Below, one piece after another: positions 26,401-35,503 of a stretch of DNA of 64,000 nucleotides. Source of the stretch: UBA2185 sp964564625. Lineage in GTDB: Bacteria > Desulfobacterota > Syntrophia > Syntrophales > UBA2185. The notes under the pieces are model-generated. The model was not told the DNA's origin. It did no database searches and saw nothing but the letters and a program-made list of their open reading frames with translations. Both the position numbers and the translations under genes were made by a program. The stretch is taken from NCBI GenBank assembly GCA_964564625.1, contig CAZMBE010000003.1:73410-137409 (forward strand). The letters run 5' to 3'. Within the stretch, counting starts at the first letter, position 1, and every line of letters begins with the position of its first letter.

Positions 26401-26976
26401 ATGTGGCATGTAATTCTGGCTCCTTTATTCTTGATATTCGCTTTTGCTCCACCAGTATTTGCAGACATCTATAAGTATGTGGATACTGAAGGTGTTCTCC
26501 ATCTCACAAACGTTCCTACCCAAACGGGTATTAAATATACGCTGATCATGAGGGAAAAACGCGTTCTTTTAAATAGAAAGCTGGCAGAAAACATATCACA
26601 ATACGATGAACTTATTAAGAAGGCTTCGGGGAAATATAATGTAGAACCTGCTTTGGTAAAAGCAATCATCAAGGCCGAATCCAATTTTAACCACCGTGCC
26701 GTGTCCCCAAAAGGGGCGAAGGGACTGATGCAACTGATGCCGGCAACAGCTTCTCACCTGCAGGTGCAGGATTCTTTCCATCCTGAAAACAATATTGAAG
26801 GTGGGGTAAAATACGTGCGATATCTTTTAAATTTTTTTAACGGAAATCTTCCCTTAGCGCTTGCAGCCTATAATGCTGGAGAAAATGCCGTAGTCAGATA
26901 TGGCGGAATCCCCCCCTACCGTGAGACACAGACATACGTTCGCAGGGTTCTAAGTTACTTCGAAAGATTCAAATAG
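26401..26976 (+). CDS. Secreted lytic transglycosylase (DUF4124 + SLT)
   Basis: A 191-residue exported protein. It has a signal peptide with probable cleavage after PPVFA (about residue 21), a short DUF4124-like segment (IYKYVDTEGVLHLTNVP), and a single SLT lysozyme-like domain. The domain has the catalytic Glu in IIKAESNFNHRAVSP, then GAKGLMQLMPATA and LALAAYNAGENAV. It is the compact Slt70-core type that cleaves peptidoglycan glycan strands. The frame is open from a TTG at 26365, but ATG 26401 gives a standard signal peptide and is preferred. It is monocistronic and convergent with the ComEA-like gene. Confidence 0.88.
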   Translation: MWHVILAPLFLIFAFAPPVFADIYKYVDTEGVLHLTNVPTQTGIKYTLIMREKRVLLNRKLAENISQYDELIKKASGKYNVEPALVKAIIKAESNFNHRAVSPKGAKGLMQLMPATASHLQVQDSFHPENNIEGGVKYVRYLLNFFNGNLPLALAAYNAGENAVVRYGGIPPYRETQTYVRRVLSYFERFK

Positions 26977-27008
26977 TGGCAAAATTTAAAAACCATGGGC
27001 AGGACTTT

Positions 27009-27605
27009 TTACGAAATCTGACCAGTAAAGAAATATTTCTTTAACTTTGCAAATTTCTTTTCTTTGATTCCGCGAATTTTCATTAAATCTTCTAGTTTGC
27101 GAAATCTTCCCGAATGTTCCCTGAATTGAATGATCTGTAACGCCGTTTTTTCACCTATGCCGGGGATCAGCATAAGATCATCAAGTGTGGCCTTATTAAT
27201 ATTGATAGGGATATTCAAGGCTACCCTGTTAACATTATCCATTTCTCTTATTGCTATTTTACAACCTGAATCTATTACAACGTTATTGCCATGTATGAGT
27301 TGCGCATGGAGTGTTTTTTCATCAAACTTTTCTAAATTTTGCATCTCGGCAGCTTTCAGCAGATCGACGACATTTGCGTTTCTCGGTAACCAATAGATAC
27401 CATGGTGCCTTGTATCGCCGGTAATCTCAATGACTATTTGATCATGGCCCATATCTCTATATGGGATGTCGCATACGTTCGATGGCAACAGGAAAGACGA
27501 AAATGCAAGAGTATAACTGATTACCGCAATGACGATTAAGACAATTGCCCCATCAAGTTGTCTGTCCGACATTTGTATCTTCATGAGTACGAAAAAAGAC
27601 TTCAT
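27009..27605 (-). CDS. ComEA-like membrane-anchored helix-hairpin-helix protein
   Basis: A 198-residue protein with one N-terminal membrane anchor (about residues 18-40), a roughly 85-residue extracytoplasmic region resembling an SLBB-type fold, and a C-terminal (HhH)2 DNA-binding domain. That domain shows ININKATLDDLMLIPGIG and a second hairpin FRKLEDLMKIRGIKEKKF. ComEA proteins bind DNA outside the membrane and pull it in during transformation, so a DNA-uptake role is likely, though no other com genes lie here. AGGGGA lies about 7 nt before the ATG. Confidence 0.85.
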   Translation of the reverse strand: MKSFFVLMKIQMSDRQLDGAIVLIVIAVISYTLAFSSFLLPSNVCDIPYRDMGHDQIVIEITGDTRHHGIYWLPRNANVVDLLKAAEMQNLEKFDEKTLHAQLIHGNNVVIDSGCKIAIREMDNVNRVALNIPININKATLDDLMLIPGIGEKTALQIIQFREHSGRFRKLEDLMKIRGIKEKKFAKLKKYFFTGQIS

Positions 27606-27769
27606 GTCACATCCCCTGTGGAAACATCGAGGTCAAGAGAAGAATTTTTACTGCCTTTACAAAATACCTCTAAATCTTTCATTTTGAAGGGAATACTTAA
27701 TGGTATCGAAAATTTTTGTGACCGCGTGATGCACCCATCGTCATAGAGGCTTGCTCCATATCTGTTGAA

Positions 27770-28990
27770 TTATTTCTTCTTATCCAGGCCGAATGCATCA
27801 TGCAGGGATGAAACGGCCAGTTCTGTATATTTTGCCTGTATGACGCAGGAAATCTTAATTTCAGAAGTACTGATCATTAAAATATTAACCCCTTCTTTCG
27901 CCAACGCCGAGAACATCTTGGCCGCAACTCCTGAATGGCTGACCATCCCTACCCCGATAATTGATACCTTAGCAACATCATCATCTATTTCTACCTTTTT
28001 TGCACCGATATCTTTTGAAACACTACCAATAATCTTATGTGCCTTCTTTATTTCTTTACGTGAGACCGTAAATGTCAAATCTGTAAAGCCTTCAATGCTG
28101 GCGTTTTGAATAATCATATCAACCACAATATTGTTCTCTGCAAGTGGCGTAAACAACCGAGCGGCAATGCCTGGCCGGTCCGGAACACGGACTACGGTGA
28201 TTTTCGCTTGATCGCGATCGTATGTTACCCCACATATAAGTTCTTTTTCCATGTCTTCATCCTCCTTAGTAACCAGTGTCCCTCCTCCGTCCGTAAATGA
28301 CGATCTCACACACACAGGCACCTCATATTTTTTTGCCAGTTCAACTGAGCGGGGTTGCAAAACTTTTGCCCCTGTTCTTGCCATTTCCAGCATCTCTTCA
28401 TAGGAAATCTTGCTCAACATTCGTGCTTTGCTGCATATGTTCGGATCTGCGGTGTAAACCCCCTCAACATCAGTGTAAATATCGCATACACCCGCTTTCA
28501 GGGCGGCCGCTAACGCAACCGCGCTTGTATCTGAGCCGCCTCTCCCAAGAGTCGTAATATTGTTTTCCTTATCCACGCCTTGAAAACCAGCAACTACTAC
28601 GATTGTTCCTCTTTTGAGCTCTCTGGTTATTTTCTTTGCATCGATTTGGATGATACGCGCCTTTTTATAGGCCTGATCGGTAAGGATTTTGATCTGAAAA
28701 CCCAGATAAGATTTGGCTACGTGTCCCATTTTATTCAAAATTATGGATAGCAAGCTTGCCGTAACCTGCTCTCCGATGGAAATGAGAGCATCATATTCCC
28801 GCTCGTGGGGATCTTCCGCAGCCTTATGTGCTAATTGGATAAGCCTATCCGTCTCTCCAGCCATTGCCGACACCACCACAACAACGCGATTTCCTGCTTC
28901 TTTCGTTTTTATAATTCTTTTTGCTACATTCTCTATCCTGTTAAGATCGGCAACTGAAGTCCCACCATATTTTTGCACAACAATGGCCAT
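27770..28990 (-). CDS. lysC: Aspartate kinase with two ACT domains
   Basis: A 406-residue enzyme that phosphorylates aspartate, the first step to Lys, Thr, Met and diaminopimelate. The substrate motif is QKYGGTSVAD at the N-terminus, followed by GRGGSDTSAVALAAAL (mid-kinase) and YTDVEGVYTADP. The C-terminal part has two ACT repeats (about 265-400), which usually give allosteric feedback by lysine/threonine. An internal start giving a separate beta subunit, as in Bacillus, is possible but not evident. It follows tsaE by only 3 bp, so it belongs to the tsaE-acpS-folP run. Confidence 0.96.
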   Translation of the reverse strand: MAIVVQKYGGTSVADLNRIENVAKRIIKTKEAGNRVVVVVSAMAGETDRLIQLAHKAAEDPHEREYDALISIGEQVTASLLSIILNKMGHVAKSYLGFQIKILTDQAYKKARIIQIDAKKITRELKRGTIVVVAGFQGVDKENNITTLGRGGSDTSAVALAAALKAGVCDIYTDVEGVYTADPNICSKARMLSKISYEEMLEMARTGAKVLQPRSVELAKKYEVPVCVRSSFTDGGGTLVTKEDEDMEKELICGVTYDRDQAKITVVRVPDRPGIAARLFTPLAENNIVVDMIIQNASIEGFTDLTFTVSRKEIKKAHKIIGSVSKDIGAKKVEIDDDVAKVSIIGVGMVSHSGVAAKMFSALAKEGVNILMISTSEIKISCVIQAKYTELAVSSLHDAFGLDKKK

Positions 28991-28993
28991 TCT

Positions 28994-29494
28994 CTAAAAT
29001 CCTCCGCTTTTCAATGCATTTGACATCCGGGCAATTCTTTTTTTCTGCCCGGATATTACTATTTCTCTTACATTCTCATCGAGATATTTAAACGAAATGC
29101 ACAAGGTTTCCTCTGTGAGGATGTGGCGCATTTTATCGGCCCATTCGATAACGCTGATACCATCTCCAAAAAGATATTCCTCAAAGCCCATATCCTCCAT
29201 GTCCTGAGAATCCCGTAACCGATACAGATCAAAGTGGTAGAGCGCTATCTTTCCCGGATACTCATTAATCAGCGTAAACGAGGGGCTCATTATCTTAAAC
29301 CCTTCGGGGACTTCTAAACCCCGGGCAACACCCTGTGTAAAGCATGTCTTCCCGGCTCCCAACTCACCTACAAGTGCAAGAACGTCCCCTTTTGTCAGAT
29401 TCTCCCCAATAATCTTTCCAATAGAAAAGGTTTCTTCCGGATTATTAGAAATAACACAAAGCTGGGAAGTTTCCTTGCTCATACATTTCTTCAT
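28994..29494 (-). CDS. tsaE: tRNA t6A37 biosynthesis ATPase TsaE
   Basis: A 166-residue protein with Walker A GELGAGKT (residues 43-50), the SPSFTLINEY motif and YHFDLYRL. TsaE is the ATPase partner of TsaB/TsaD in adding threonylcarbamoyl to adenosine 37 of ANN-decoding tRNAs. It overlaps acpS by 4 bp (ATGA) and is followed after 3 bp by lysC. tsaB/tsaD are not in this window. Confidence 0.95.
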   Translation of the reverse strand: MKKCMSKETSQLCVISNNPEETFSIGKIIGENLTKGDVLALVGELGAGKTCFTQGVARGLEVPEGFKIMSPSFTLINEYPGKIALYHFDLYRLRDSQDMEDMGFEEYLFGDGISVIEWADKMRHILTEETLCISFKYLDENVREIVISGQKKRIARMSNALKSGGF

Positions 29495-29868
29495 TGCTCG
29501 AGAACAACTACGGCCTGTGCATTCTCCCTTGTATGCGTCATGCTTACATGAACCGCAGTGATGCCGTGGTTACCAAGGACCTCTTTTATCTTTTCATTCA
29601 TATGCACATGCGGACTCCCCTGAGGATTGTTGATCACCTCGATATCTTTTAAAGAAATCCCCATTCCCAGTCCTATGCCGAGAGATTTCAGGAATGATTC
29701 CTTGGCAGCAAACCTGGCGGCGTAATGCATTGCCGGATTAGCCTTATGCTGACAATAACTAATTTCATCCTGTGAATATACCTTCTCGGTAAAACGTCCT
29801 CCCCATCTTTTAAGAATTTTTTCGATCCTGTTAATTTCAACTAAATCCGTTCCAATTCCGTAAATCAT
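29491..29868 (-). CDS. acpS: Holo-[acyl-carrier-protein] synthase
   Basis: A 125-residue protein that transfers 4'-phosphopantetheine from CoA to acyl carrier protein. The Mg/CoA ligands are Asp8 in GIGTDLVEI and Glu57 in RFAAKESFLK. It is the normal short AcpS type. It lies about 20 bp after folP and overlaps tsaE by 4 bp, so the operon ties CoA-dependent lipid, folate and tRNA-modification enzymes together without an obvious common theme. Confidence 0.96.
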   Translation of the reverse strand: MIYGIGTDLVEINRIEKILKRWGGRFTEKVYSQDEISYCQHKANPAMHYAARFAAKESFLKSLGIGLGMGISLKDIEVINNPQGSPHVHMNEKIKEVLGNHGITAVHVSMTHTRENAQAVVVLEQ

Positions 29869-29889
29869 CTTTTTATCCTTGTGGCACTG

Positions 29890-31113
29890 CTACGCCCTGA
29901 CAATCGCATCAGCCACGGCTGCAACCTTTTTCATGGCTTTCACATCATGTACCCTTACTATATTCGCACCGTTCACAATGGACGCGGTAACGGCTGCAGC
30001 AGTCCCCTCTGTGCGCTCTAATGGCGTTCCCCCGGTTATTTTGCCGATAAAGGCTTTGCGGGACACGCCTATCAGAATCGGTCTCCCCAATACCTTAAAT
30101 TCTGATAGATTTTTCAGAATTTTGAGGTTGTCTTCACCGGTTTTACCAAAGCCGATTCCGGGATCGATGACAATACTTTCTTCAGAAATTCCGGCTGTCA
30201 GTGCGTGATCTATTGTATTTCCCAGAAATTCAATAATCTCACCCAGAAGTGAAGGATAGGACAAGTCGCCCGTCTGCATATCCCTGGGTGTTCCCCGCAT
30301 GTGCATGAGCACAACTCCAGCCCCTGATCCGTTTATGACATGTGCCATGTTCTCATCAAGGCTGATCGAGCCTATGTCGTTCACAATTTCCGCGCCGCAC
30401 TCAATAGCCGCTTGAGCGACCTCAGCCTTCGTAGTATCTATGGAAATCGGAACATTCACACAACATGCTAAGGCTTTTATCACCGGAATTACCCTTGCCA
30501 CTTCCTCCCCAACAGTTACCGGCTCTGCCCCGGGTCTCGAAGATTCTCCGCCGACATCAATAATATCAGCACCTTCCTCTACCATTTGTACACCGTATTG
30601 AACAGCATCTTCCGGTGTATTGAACATCCCACCGTCAGAAAATGAGTCTGGTGTTACATTGAGTATCCCCATAATGTGCGTGCGGTCTCCGAGAACCATT
30701 TTTCTTCTGCATGTTCTGAGAATAAAAATATCTTTTACAATATTTGTTAAAAGCTGTTTGATGGCTATTGATATGACTTTTAAGCCAAGAGGTTGAAAGG
30801 ATACTTTATCGGCAAATCGCTGGATCTGTTTCGCTGTACCCATGATCACCACATCTGTTTCCTTGACGCTGCAGGAAACGGAGGATCGTGAAACCGCGGC
30901 ATCGCCGCCGAGTGAAAGCATCTCCTGTTTAATAATGTTCGCCACATTACACTTAATGCCCTCAAGCAGTAAGTTGCAATGTGCCATCTTGGGAAGCATC
31001 GCTTCAATACCGTAAGGATCCACATTGATCTTTTTCAGTATCTGGAGAGCGTCAGAAGATGTTCGTAAGTGAAGATGTCTTACACGGTTAATCTCTGATG
31101 TTGTATTTCCCAT
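29890..31113 (-). CDS. folP: Dihydropteroate synthase with N-terminal extension
   Basis: A 407-residue protein. The DHPS TIM-barrel begins about residue 146 (HIMGILNVTPDSFSDGG) and includes IDVGGESSRPGA, ISIDTTKAEVA, DPGIGFGKT and RPILIGVSRKAFIG, so the catalytic core that joins p-aminobenzoate to the pterin is intact. About 140 residues precede it, longer than the E. coli enzyme (282 residues). They contain a repeated alpha/beta pattern (LLLEGIKCNVANIIKQEMLS; VVIMGTAKQIQRFADKV). Similar long DHPS proteins are known in anaerobes; what the extension does is not known to me. Confidence 0.93.
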   Translation of the reverse strand: MGNTTSEINRVRHLHLRTSSDALQILKKINVDPYGIEAMLPKMAHCNLLLEGIKCNVANIIKQEMLSLGGDAAVSRSSVSCSVKETDVVIMGTAKQIQRFADKVSFQPLGLKVISIAIKQLLTNIVKDIFILRTCRRKMVLGDRTHIMGILNVTPDSFSDGGMFNTPEDAVQYGVQMVEEGADIIDVGGESSRPGAEPVTVGEEVARVIPVIKALACCVNVPISIDTTKAEVAQAAIECGAEIVNDIGSISLDENMAHVINGSGAGVVLMHMRGTPRDMQTGDLSYPSLLGEIIEFLGNTIDHALTAGISEESIVIDPGIGFGKTGEDNLKILKNLSEFKVLGRPILIGVSRKAFIGKITGGTPLERTEGTAAAVTASIVNGANIVRVHDVKAMKKVAAVADAIVRA

Positions 31114-31146
31114 TATATAAGATTATTCAGCGGGTATAGATCTTTC

Positions 31147-32988
31147 TTAGTTTATTACGTTTTCCTGTAGTATTAAATCTCCCGTTTCTTCCCTCTCTCC
31201 CATTTTTTGCTGTATAATCGCATCCAGCTCAGAAGTATTTAACACCTCTTTTTCAAGGAGTTCTGAGGCAATCTTGTTTAAGATATCGATATGATCTGAC
31301 AACAATTTCTTTGCTTTTTCATAGCTTTCTGAAACAATGCGCGTTATTTCTTTATCTATCCTTTGCGCTGTTTCCTCGCTGTAATCTTTGTGCATCGCAA
31401 ATTCACGGCCAAGAAATATCTGCTCCTCTTTCTTGCCGTAACTGAGCGGGCCCATCACATCACTCATGCCCCATTCGCATACCATTTTTCTTGCCAGATT
31501 TGTCGCCCGTTCGATATCGTTTCCGGAACCTGTGGTAAATTCATTCAAAATCAGCTCTTCTGCTGCTCTGCCGCCTAAGAGAATAGTAATGTTGTTCAAG
31601 AGATACTGCTTGGGATAGGTATGCTTTTCATCTACAGGCAACTGTTGGGTCAATCCCAGAGCCATCCCCCTGGGGATAATGGTAACTTTATGAATGGGAT
31701 CGCTTCCCGGTAATAATCTTGCTACCAGGGCGTGACCGGATTCATGGTAGGCCGTGTTTCTTTTCTCTGCATCGCTTATCACCATACTCTTTCTTTCCGC
31801 ACCCATCATCACCTTATCTTTGGCAAACTCGAAGTCGTTCATGGTCACTTTATCCTTACCGTAGCGGGCAGCATAGAGAACAGCTTCATTCACAAGATTT
31901 TCAATGTCAGCGCCCGAAAATCCTGGGGTTCCTCTGGCAATTACCGCGAAATCGACATCTTCATTCAGAGGGGTCTTTTTGGTATGAACCTCCAAAATCT
32001 TTTCCCTTCCCTTCACATCGGGAAGGGGGACCACTACCTGCCTGTCAAATCTGCCCGGCCTCAGGAGGGCGGGATCAAGGACATCAGGCCGGTTTGTTGC
32101 GGAAACAAGAATTACTCCCTCGTTTGATTCAAAACCGTCCATTTCAACGAGAAGCTGGTTCAAAGTCTGTTCTCTTTCGTCGTGTCCCCCTCCCAGACCT
32201 GCGCCCCTGTGCCTTCCCACGGCATCAATCTCATCGATAAAGATAATGCAGGGGGCATTCTTTTTACCTTGTTCGAACAGATCCCTTACCCTCGATGCCC
32301 CTACACCTACGAACATCTCGACAAAATCCGATCCGCTGATACTGAGAAAAGGCACTTCTGCCTCACCGGCAATGGCCCGGGCAAGTAACGTTTTGCCAGT
32401 ACCAGGCTGCCCGACAAGGAGCAAACCTTTGGGTATCCTGCCGCCAAGCCTCGTGAATTTTTTCGGATCCTTGAGAAATTCAATCACCTCTTCCAGTTCT
32501 GCCTTTGCTTCATCAATCCCTGCGACATCAGCAAAAGTCACTTTTTTTGATTTATCCGTAACAAGACGCGCCCTGCTTTTTCCGAACGCCATTGCCTTGC
32601 CGCCACCCGCCTGCATTTGACGCATAAAGAATATCCACACACCTATAAGGAGGAGCATGGGAACCCATGAAATCAACACATTCATATACCATGGAGACTC
32701 ATCTACAGGTTTCGATGCAATCTTCACCCCTTTTTCTTTGAGAAGTGGAACTACACTCGCGTCTTTTGGTGCATATGTCTTGAAACTCTTGCCATTGCTA
32801 AGTTTGCCTGTAATACTTTCGCCCTGCATGGTAACTTCAACAATCTGACCCTTTTCCGCGTAACTTATAAAATCGCTATAAATTATGCTTTCCTGGGTGC
32901 TCTTTGGCTGATTAAACAGATGCCACAACAACACAAATACGAGACTGATAAATAGCCAGAGCGCTATGTTTTTTTGTAAAGAATTCAA
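31147..32988 (-). CDS. ftsH: ATP-dependent zinc metalloprotease FtsH
   Basis: A 613-residue inner-membrane AAA+ protease. It has two N-terminal transmembrane helices (about 8-24 and 105-124) flanking a small periplasmic domain, an AAA+ domain with Walker A GQPGTGKT (about 192-199; Gln replaces the common Pro) and the SRH NRPDVLDPALLRPGRFD, and the zinc motif HESGH (about 418). Its pore motif is FVEMFVGVGA. It degrades membrane proteins and short-lived cytosolic proteins. The start is TTG at 32988 with a strong GGAGG 5 nt upstream. It lies in the conserved tilS-ftsH-folP order. Confidence 0.97.
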   Translation of the reverse strand: MNSLQKNIALWLFISLVFVLLWHLFNQPKSTQESIIYSDFISYAEKGQIVEVTMQGESITGKLSNGKSFKTYAPKDASVVPLLKEKGVKIASKPVDESPWYMNVLISWVPMLLLIGVWIFFMRQMQAGGGKAMAFGKSRARLVTDKSKKVTFADVAGIDEAKAELEEVIEFLKDPKKFTRLGGRIPKGLLLVGQPGTGKTLLARAIAGEAEVPFLSISGSDFVEMFVGVGASRVRDLFEQGKKNAPCIIFIDEIDAVGRHRGAGLGGGHDEREQTLNQLLVEMDGFESNEGVILVSATNRPDVLDPALLRPGRFDRQVVVPLPDVKGREKILEVHTKKTPLNEDVDFAVIARGTPGFSGADIENLVNEAVLYAARYGKDKVTMNDFEFAKDKVMMGAERKSMVISDAEKRNTAYHESGHALVARLLPGSDPIHKVTIIPRGMALGLTQQLPVDEKHTYPKQYLLNNITILLGGRAAEELILNEFTTGSGNDIERATNLARKMVCEWGMSDVMGPLSYGKKEEQIFLGREFAMHKDYSEETAQRIDKEITRIVSESYEKAKKLLSDHIDILNKIASELLEKEVLNTSELDAIIQQKMGEREETGDLILQENVIN

Positions 32989-33079
32989 TAGTACCTCCCT
33001 TTAATACACCTTAGACATTTCTCTCTACGATTTCACCCAATATGGTAATGTTTAGAACTACAATAACTACAGCATTATT

Positions 33080-34474
33080 TCAAACTATTTCTACCTTCAG
33101 AACCCTTCTTGTTTCCTCCGATATTTTCACACGTTCACTCAATCTCCTCCCGACGATCCATATGACCGATACCTGATCTAATAACAGCAGGGTTTGCTTG
33201 CGAACATCTATGGGCACCTTTTCATCAATGAAATAGTTCTTAATCTTCTTCTCTCCTCGCATCCCCAGGGGCTGTATCCGGTCACCCGGTTTTATTGTTC
33301 TTATAATCACAGGCGGAACAACTGTGTCGTAGTCCATAAAAACAATATTTTTGGTAACTGCGCGAAGATCTTCAGGGTGTTTGACAAATTCAGATTGCAG
33401 TATTTTCCCTAACTCTGCAATGTTCACGGATCCTGGAAATGCAACCTCATAATGTATGTTGTCAAATATATCCCGAGTAATGTTTCTTTTTGCTTTTATT
33501 CCCTTGGAGATGATAAGGGAGTCGTATTCTCGCCGTACCATAATACCATGAGGAAGATCCAGATAACCGCTTGGGTGGCCGCTGGAGTACAAATCCGTAA
33601 CTGCCTTGATATGAGCATACCCGATACCCTGGCCACCGGGTGTTAATTGCCGTAAAAGACCCTTTATCACCTGGTTTTGAACAGCTTCATGATACTTTCG
33701 AAATTCAGATATACTGATAGTGATGTCACTGCTTTCCGCCTTGATTTTCCAATTTGGAATGATAGCACGAGACATTGATTTCATGTAATCATCTTCCAGG
33801 CGCATTATTTCCGCCATGTTTTGCAGGTTTTCTTCCAGATTTGGATTATATTCTTTTAATTGCGGTATCAGCGAATTTCTTATTCTGTTTCTCAGATAAA
33901 GACTTTCAGTATTCGACGCGTCAGTCACGTACTGTATTTTGTGGGATTCAATAAATGACAATATCTTTTCCCTAGATATACTCAGAAGCGGTCTGATATA
34001 CAAAGAATCCCTTATGGGCAACATGCCCTTCAACCCTTCGGAACCGCTACCTCTCAACACATTCATCACTACGGTCTCTATCTGATCGTTCAGATTATGT
34101 CCCAATGCGATTTTATGCGCATGATATTTCCTGGCCACATCATTGAGAAATTGGTATCTCACCTCCCTGCCGATGTCTTCTATGGATCTTCCGGTCCCTT
34201 GTCTGAGGGAGTTGATATCTACCTTCCTGCTCTCTGATGTAATTTCCATTTCACGGCTTATTCTGAGGACCAATTGTTCATCGTCATCGGCTTCCTTGCG
34301 AAGACCATGGTTGAGGTGAGCGGTAATCAATGTTAGCTCATATTCTTTAGAAATGAGCGCAAGCACTTTCAATAACGCGACAGAATCAGGGCCTCCGGAA
34401 ACGGCGACTATAACGCATTCTCCTTTATTGAGCATACAGTGCTTTTGTATGGAATCCTTAACTTTATTAATCAT
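33080..34474 (-). CDS. tilS: tRNA(Ile)-lysidine synthetase
   Basis: A 464-residue protein that converts cytidine 34 of the tRNA-Ile CAU anticodon to lysidine. The ATP-PP loop is VAVSGGPDSVALL (about residues 24-36), followed by HLNHGLRKEADDDEQ and ALGHNLNDQIETVVMNVLRGSG. The C-terminal TilS-specific domain (about 380-460) ends in IWIVGRRLSERVKISEETRR. It lies upstream of ftsH, an order shared by many bacteria, and 10 bp after the HAD phosphatase gene. Confidence 0.95.
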   Translation of the reverse strand: MINKVKDSIQKHCMLNKGECVIVAVSGGPDSVALLKVLALISKEYELTLITAHLNHGLRKEADDDEQLVLRISREMEITSESRKVDINSLRQGTGRSIEDIGREVRYQFLNDVARKYHAHKIALGHNLNDQIETVVMNVLRGSGSEGLKGMLPIRDSLYIRPLLSISREKILSFIESHKIQYVTDASNTESLYLRNRIRNSLIPQLKEYNPNLEENLQNMAEIMRLEDDYMKSMSRAIIPNWKIKAESSDITISISEFRKYHEAVQNQVIKGLLRQLTPGGQGIGYAHIKAVTDLYSSGHPSGYLDLPHGIMVRREYDSLIISKGIKAKRNITRDIFDNIHYEVAFPGSVNIAELGKILQSEFVKHPEDLRAVTKNIVFMDYDTVVPPVIIRTIKPGDRIQPLGMRGEKKIKNYFIDEKVPIDVRKQTLLLLDQVSVIWIVGRRLSERVKISEETRRVLKVEIV

Positions 34475-34484
34475 TAAAATACGC

Positions 34485-35129
34485 TCATCCGAATATCTTG
34501 ATCAATTCTGATAGTCCTTCGCACGCGAAATCCGGTTTCAATGAATACAGTATGTTCCTTGGGGTCAAACCGTTCAAAAGTGCGCAGCTCAATACCCTCG
34601 TATTCTTTGCCAGCATAATGTCATTCACACCGTCACCGATGACCACCGCATCAGTATTTTCTACACCAAATTTTTGGATGAGTGGATTCAACAATTGCGG
34701 ATCAGGTTTCTTATACGGTGTACTATCAGCCCCGATAATATCATCGAAATAATGCGAGATGCCGAACGCGTCGGCCATCACCTCAGTAAAATATTTGCGT
34801 TTGTTTGTAATGATAAATTTTTTCTTAGCCTGAAAATGATCGAGTACTTCAATAACAGAATCACATAGGTATGTCGTATCCAGCATGTGTTCCGCGTAAT
34901 GGTCGGAAAATATTTTCAGAGCATCGCTGAAATATTGCTTGTTATTTATGCCGAGGGACCTTTCGATTAATTTATGCACACCGTCTCCTATGTATCTGAT
35001 TATCGCTTCTTGATCCATCATGGGAATATTTAAGGTTCTGAGGGTGTAATTCACGGAAGCTGCGATGTCTCCACCCGAATTCACAAGGGTTCCGTCAAAG
35101 TCAAATATCATAAGGCTAATGTGTTTCAT
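34485..35129 (-). CDS. HAD-superfamily phosphatase, Gph-like
   Basis: A 214-residue HAD hydrolase with the nucleophile motif FDFDGTLVNSGG (Asp10/Asp12), motif II ITNKRK, the motif III Lys in KKPDPQ, and motif IV VVIGDGVNDI. The alpha-helical cap between residues about 17 and 85 is the C1 type seen in phosphoglycolate phosphatase. The likely substrate is a small phosphate ester, but the exact one is not predictable. It is the first gene of the HAD-tilS-ftsH-folP-acpS-tsaE-lysC run. Confidence 0.85.
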   Translation of the reverse strand: MKHISLMIFDFDGTLVNSGGDIAASVNYTLRTLNIPMMDQEAIIRYIGDGVHKLIERSLGINNKQYFSDALKIFSDHYAEHMLDTTYLCDSVIEVLDHFQAKKKFIITNKRKYFTEVMADAFGISHYFDDIIGADSTPYKKPDPQLLNPLIQKFGVENTDAVVIGDGVNDIMLAKNTRVLSCALLNGLTPRNILYSLKPDFACEGLSELIKIFG

Positions 35130-35351
35130 TCTTTCCAGTCCCTATTAAATTCTCGTTTTTTTTCTCTCATTGAAGTCTAAAAAAGATTCAAAGTCTCACA
35201 ACCATTCACTGGAATTCTCGATCCCTTGACCACTTGAATCCTAAAGAAGACAATAGGCCTTTCCGGAGATGCTTGTTTCTGTATATATAAATGATTATAC
35301 AATAACAAGAGATCAATAGAAATAAATATCCTTTTTTGTTCTCTTGACTAT

Positions 35352-35381
35352 TTGACACTATTTATGGTAGCTCTCCATAAT
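35352..35381 (+). promoter_or_regulatory. Promoter of the RNA leader before the DUF2520-panB operon
   Basis: A perfect TTGACA (35352-35357), an 18-bp spacer and CATAAT (35376-35381). The predicted start is near 35388, about 56 bp before the terminator stem. A second TTGACT lies 8 bp further upstream. Confidence 0.7.
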
Positions 35382-35387
35382 CCGCTT

Positions 35388-35478
35388 GGATCCAGGACAG
35401 ATGGACTGAGACGGAACGGTCAAATACGATAGTTTGTATCTTTAGGCCTTCCGGGGTTTGTCTGGAAGGCCTTTTGCT
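35388..35478 (+). ncRNA. Putative short RNA or regulatory leader upstream of DUF2520-panB
   Basis: About 90 nt lie between a good promoter and a perfect intrinsic terminator, with no ORF of its own. It can form short hairpins (for example TCCA/TGGA at 35391-35414 and ATAC/GTAT further on) and contains several GGA triplets. It is either an independent small RNA or an attenuated leader or riboswitch for the DUF2520-panB operon, whose first gene starts 26 bp after the terminator. The pan RNA motif is known from panB leaders of some deltaproteobacteria, but I cannot show a match by eye. Confidence 0.5.
35444..35477 (+). terminator. Intrinsic terminator/attenuator before the DUF2520 gene
   Basis: AGGCCTTCC (35444-35452) and GGAAGGCCT (35464-35472) form a perfect 9-bp stem with an 11-base loop, followed by TTTGCTATTTTT. 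The T-tract is only on the plus-strand side, so it ends a rightward transcript. Confidence 0.85.
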
Positions 35479-35503
35479 ATTTTTACCCATAAACGTGTAG
35501 GAT

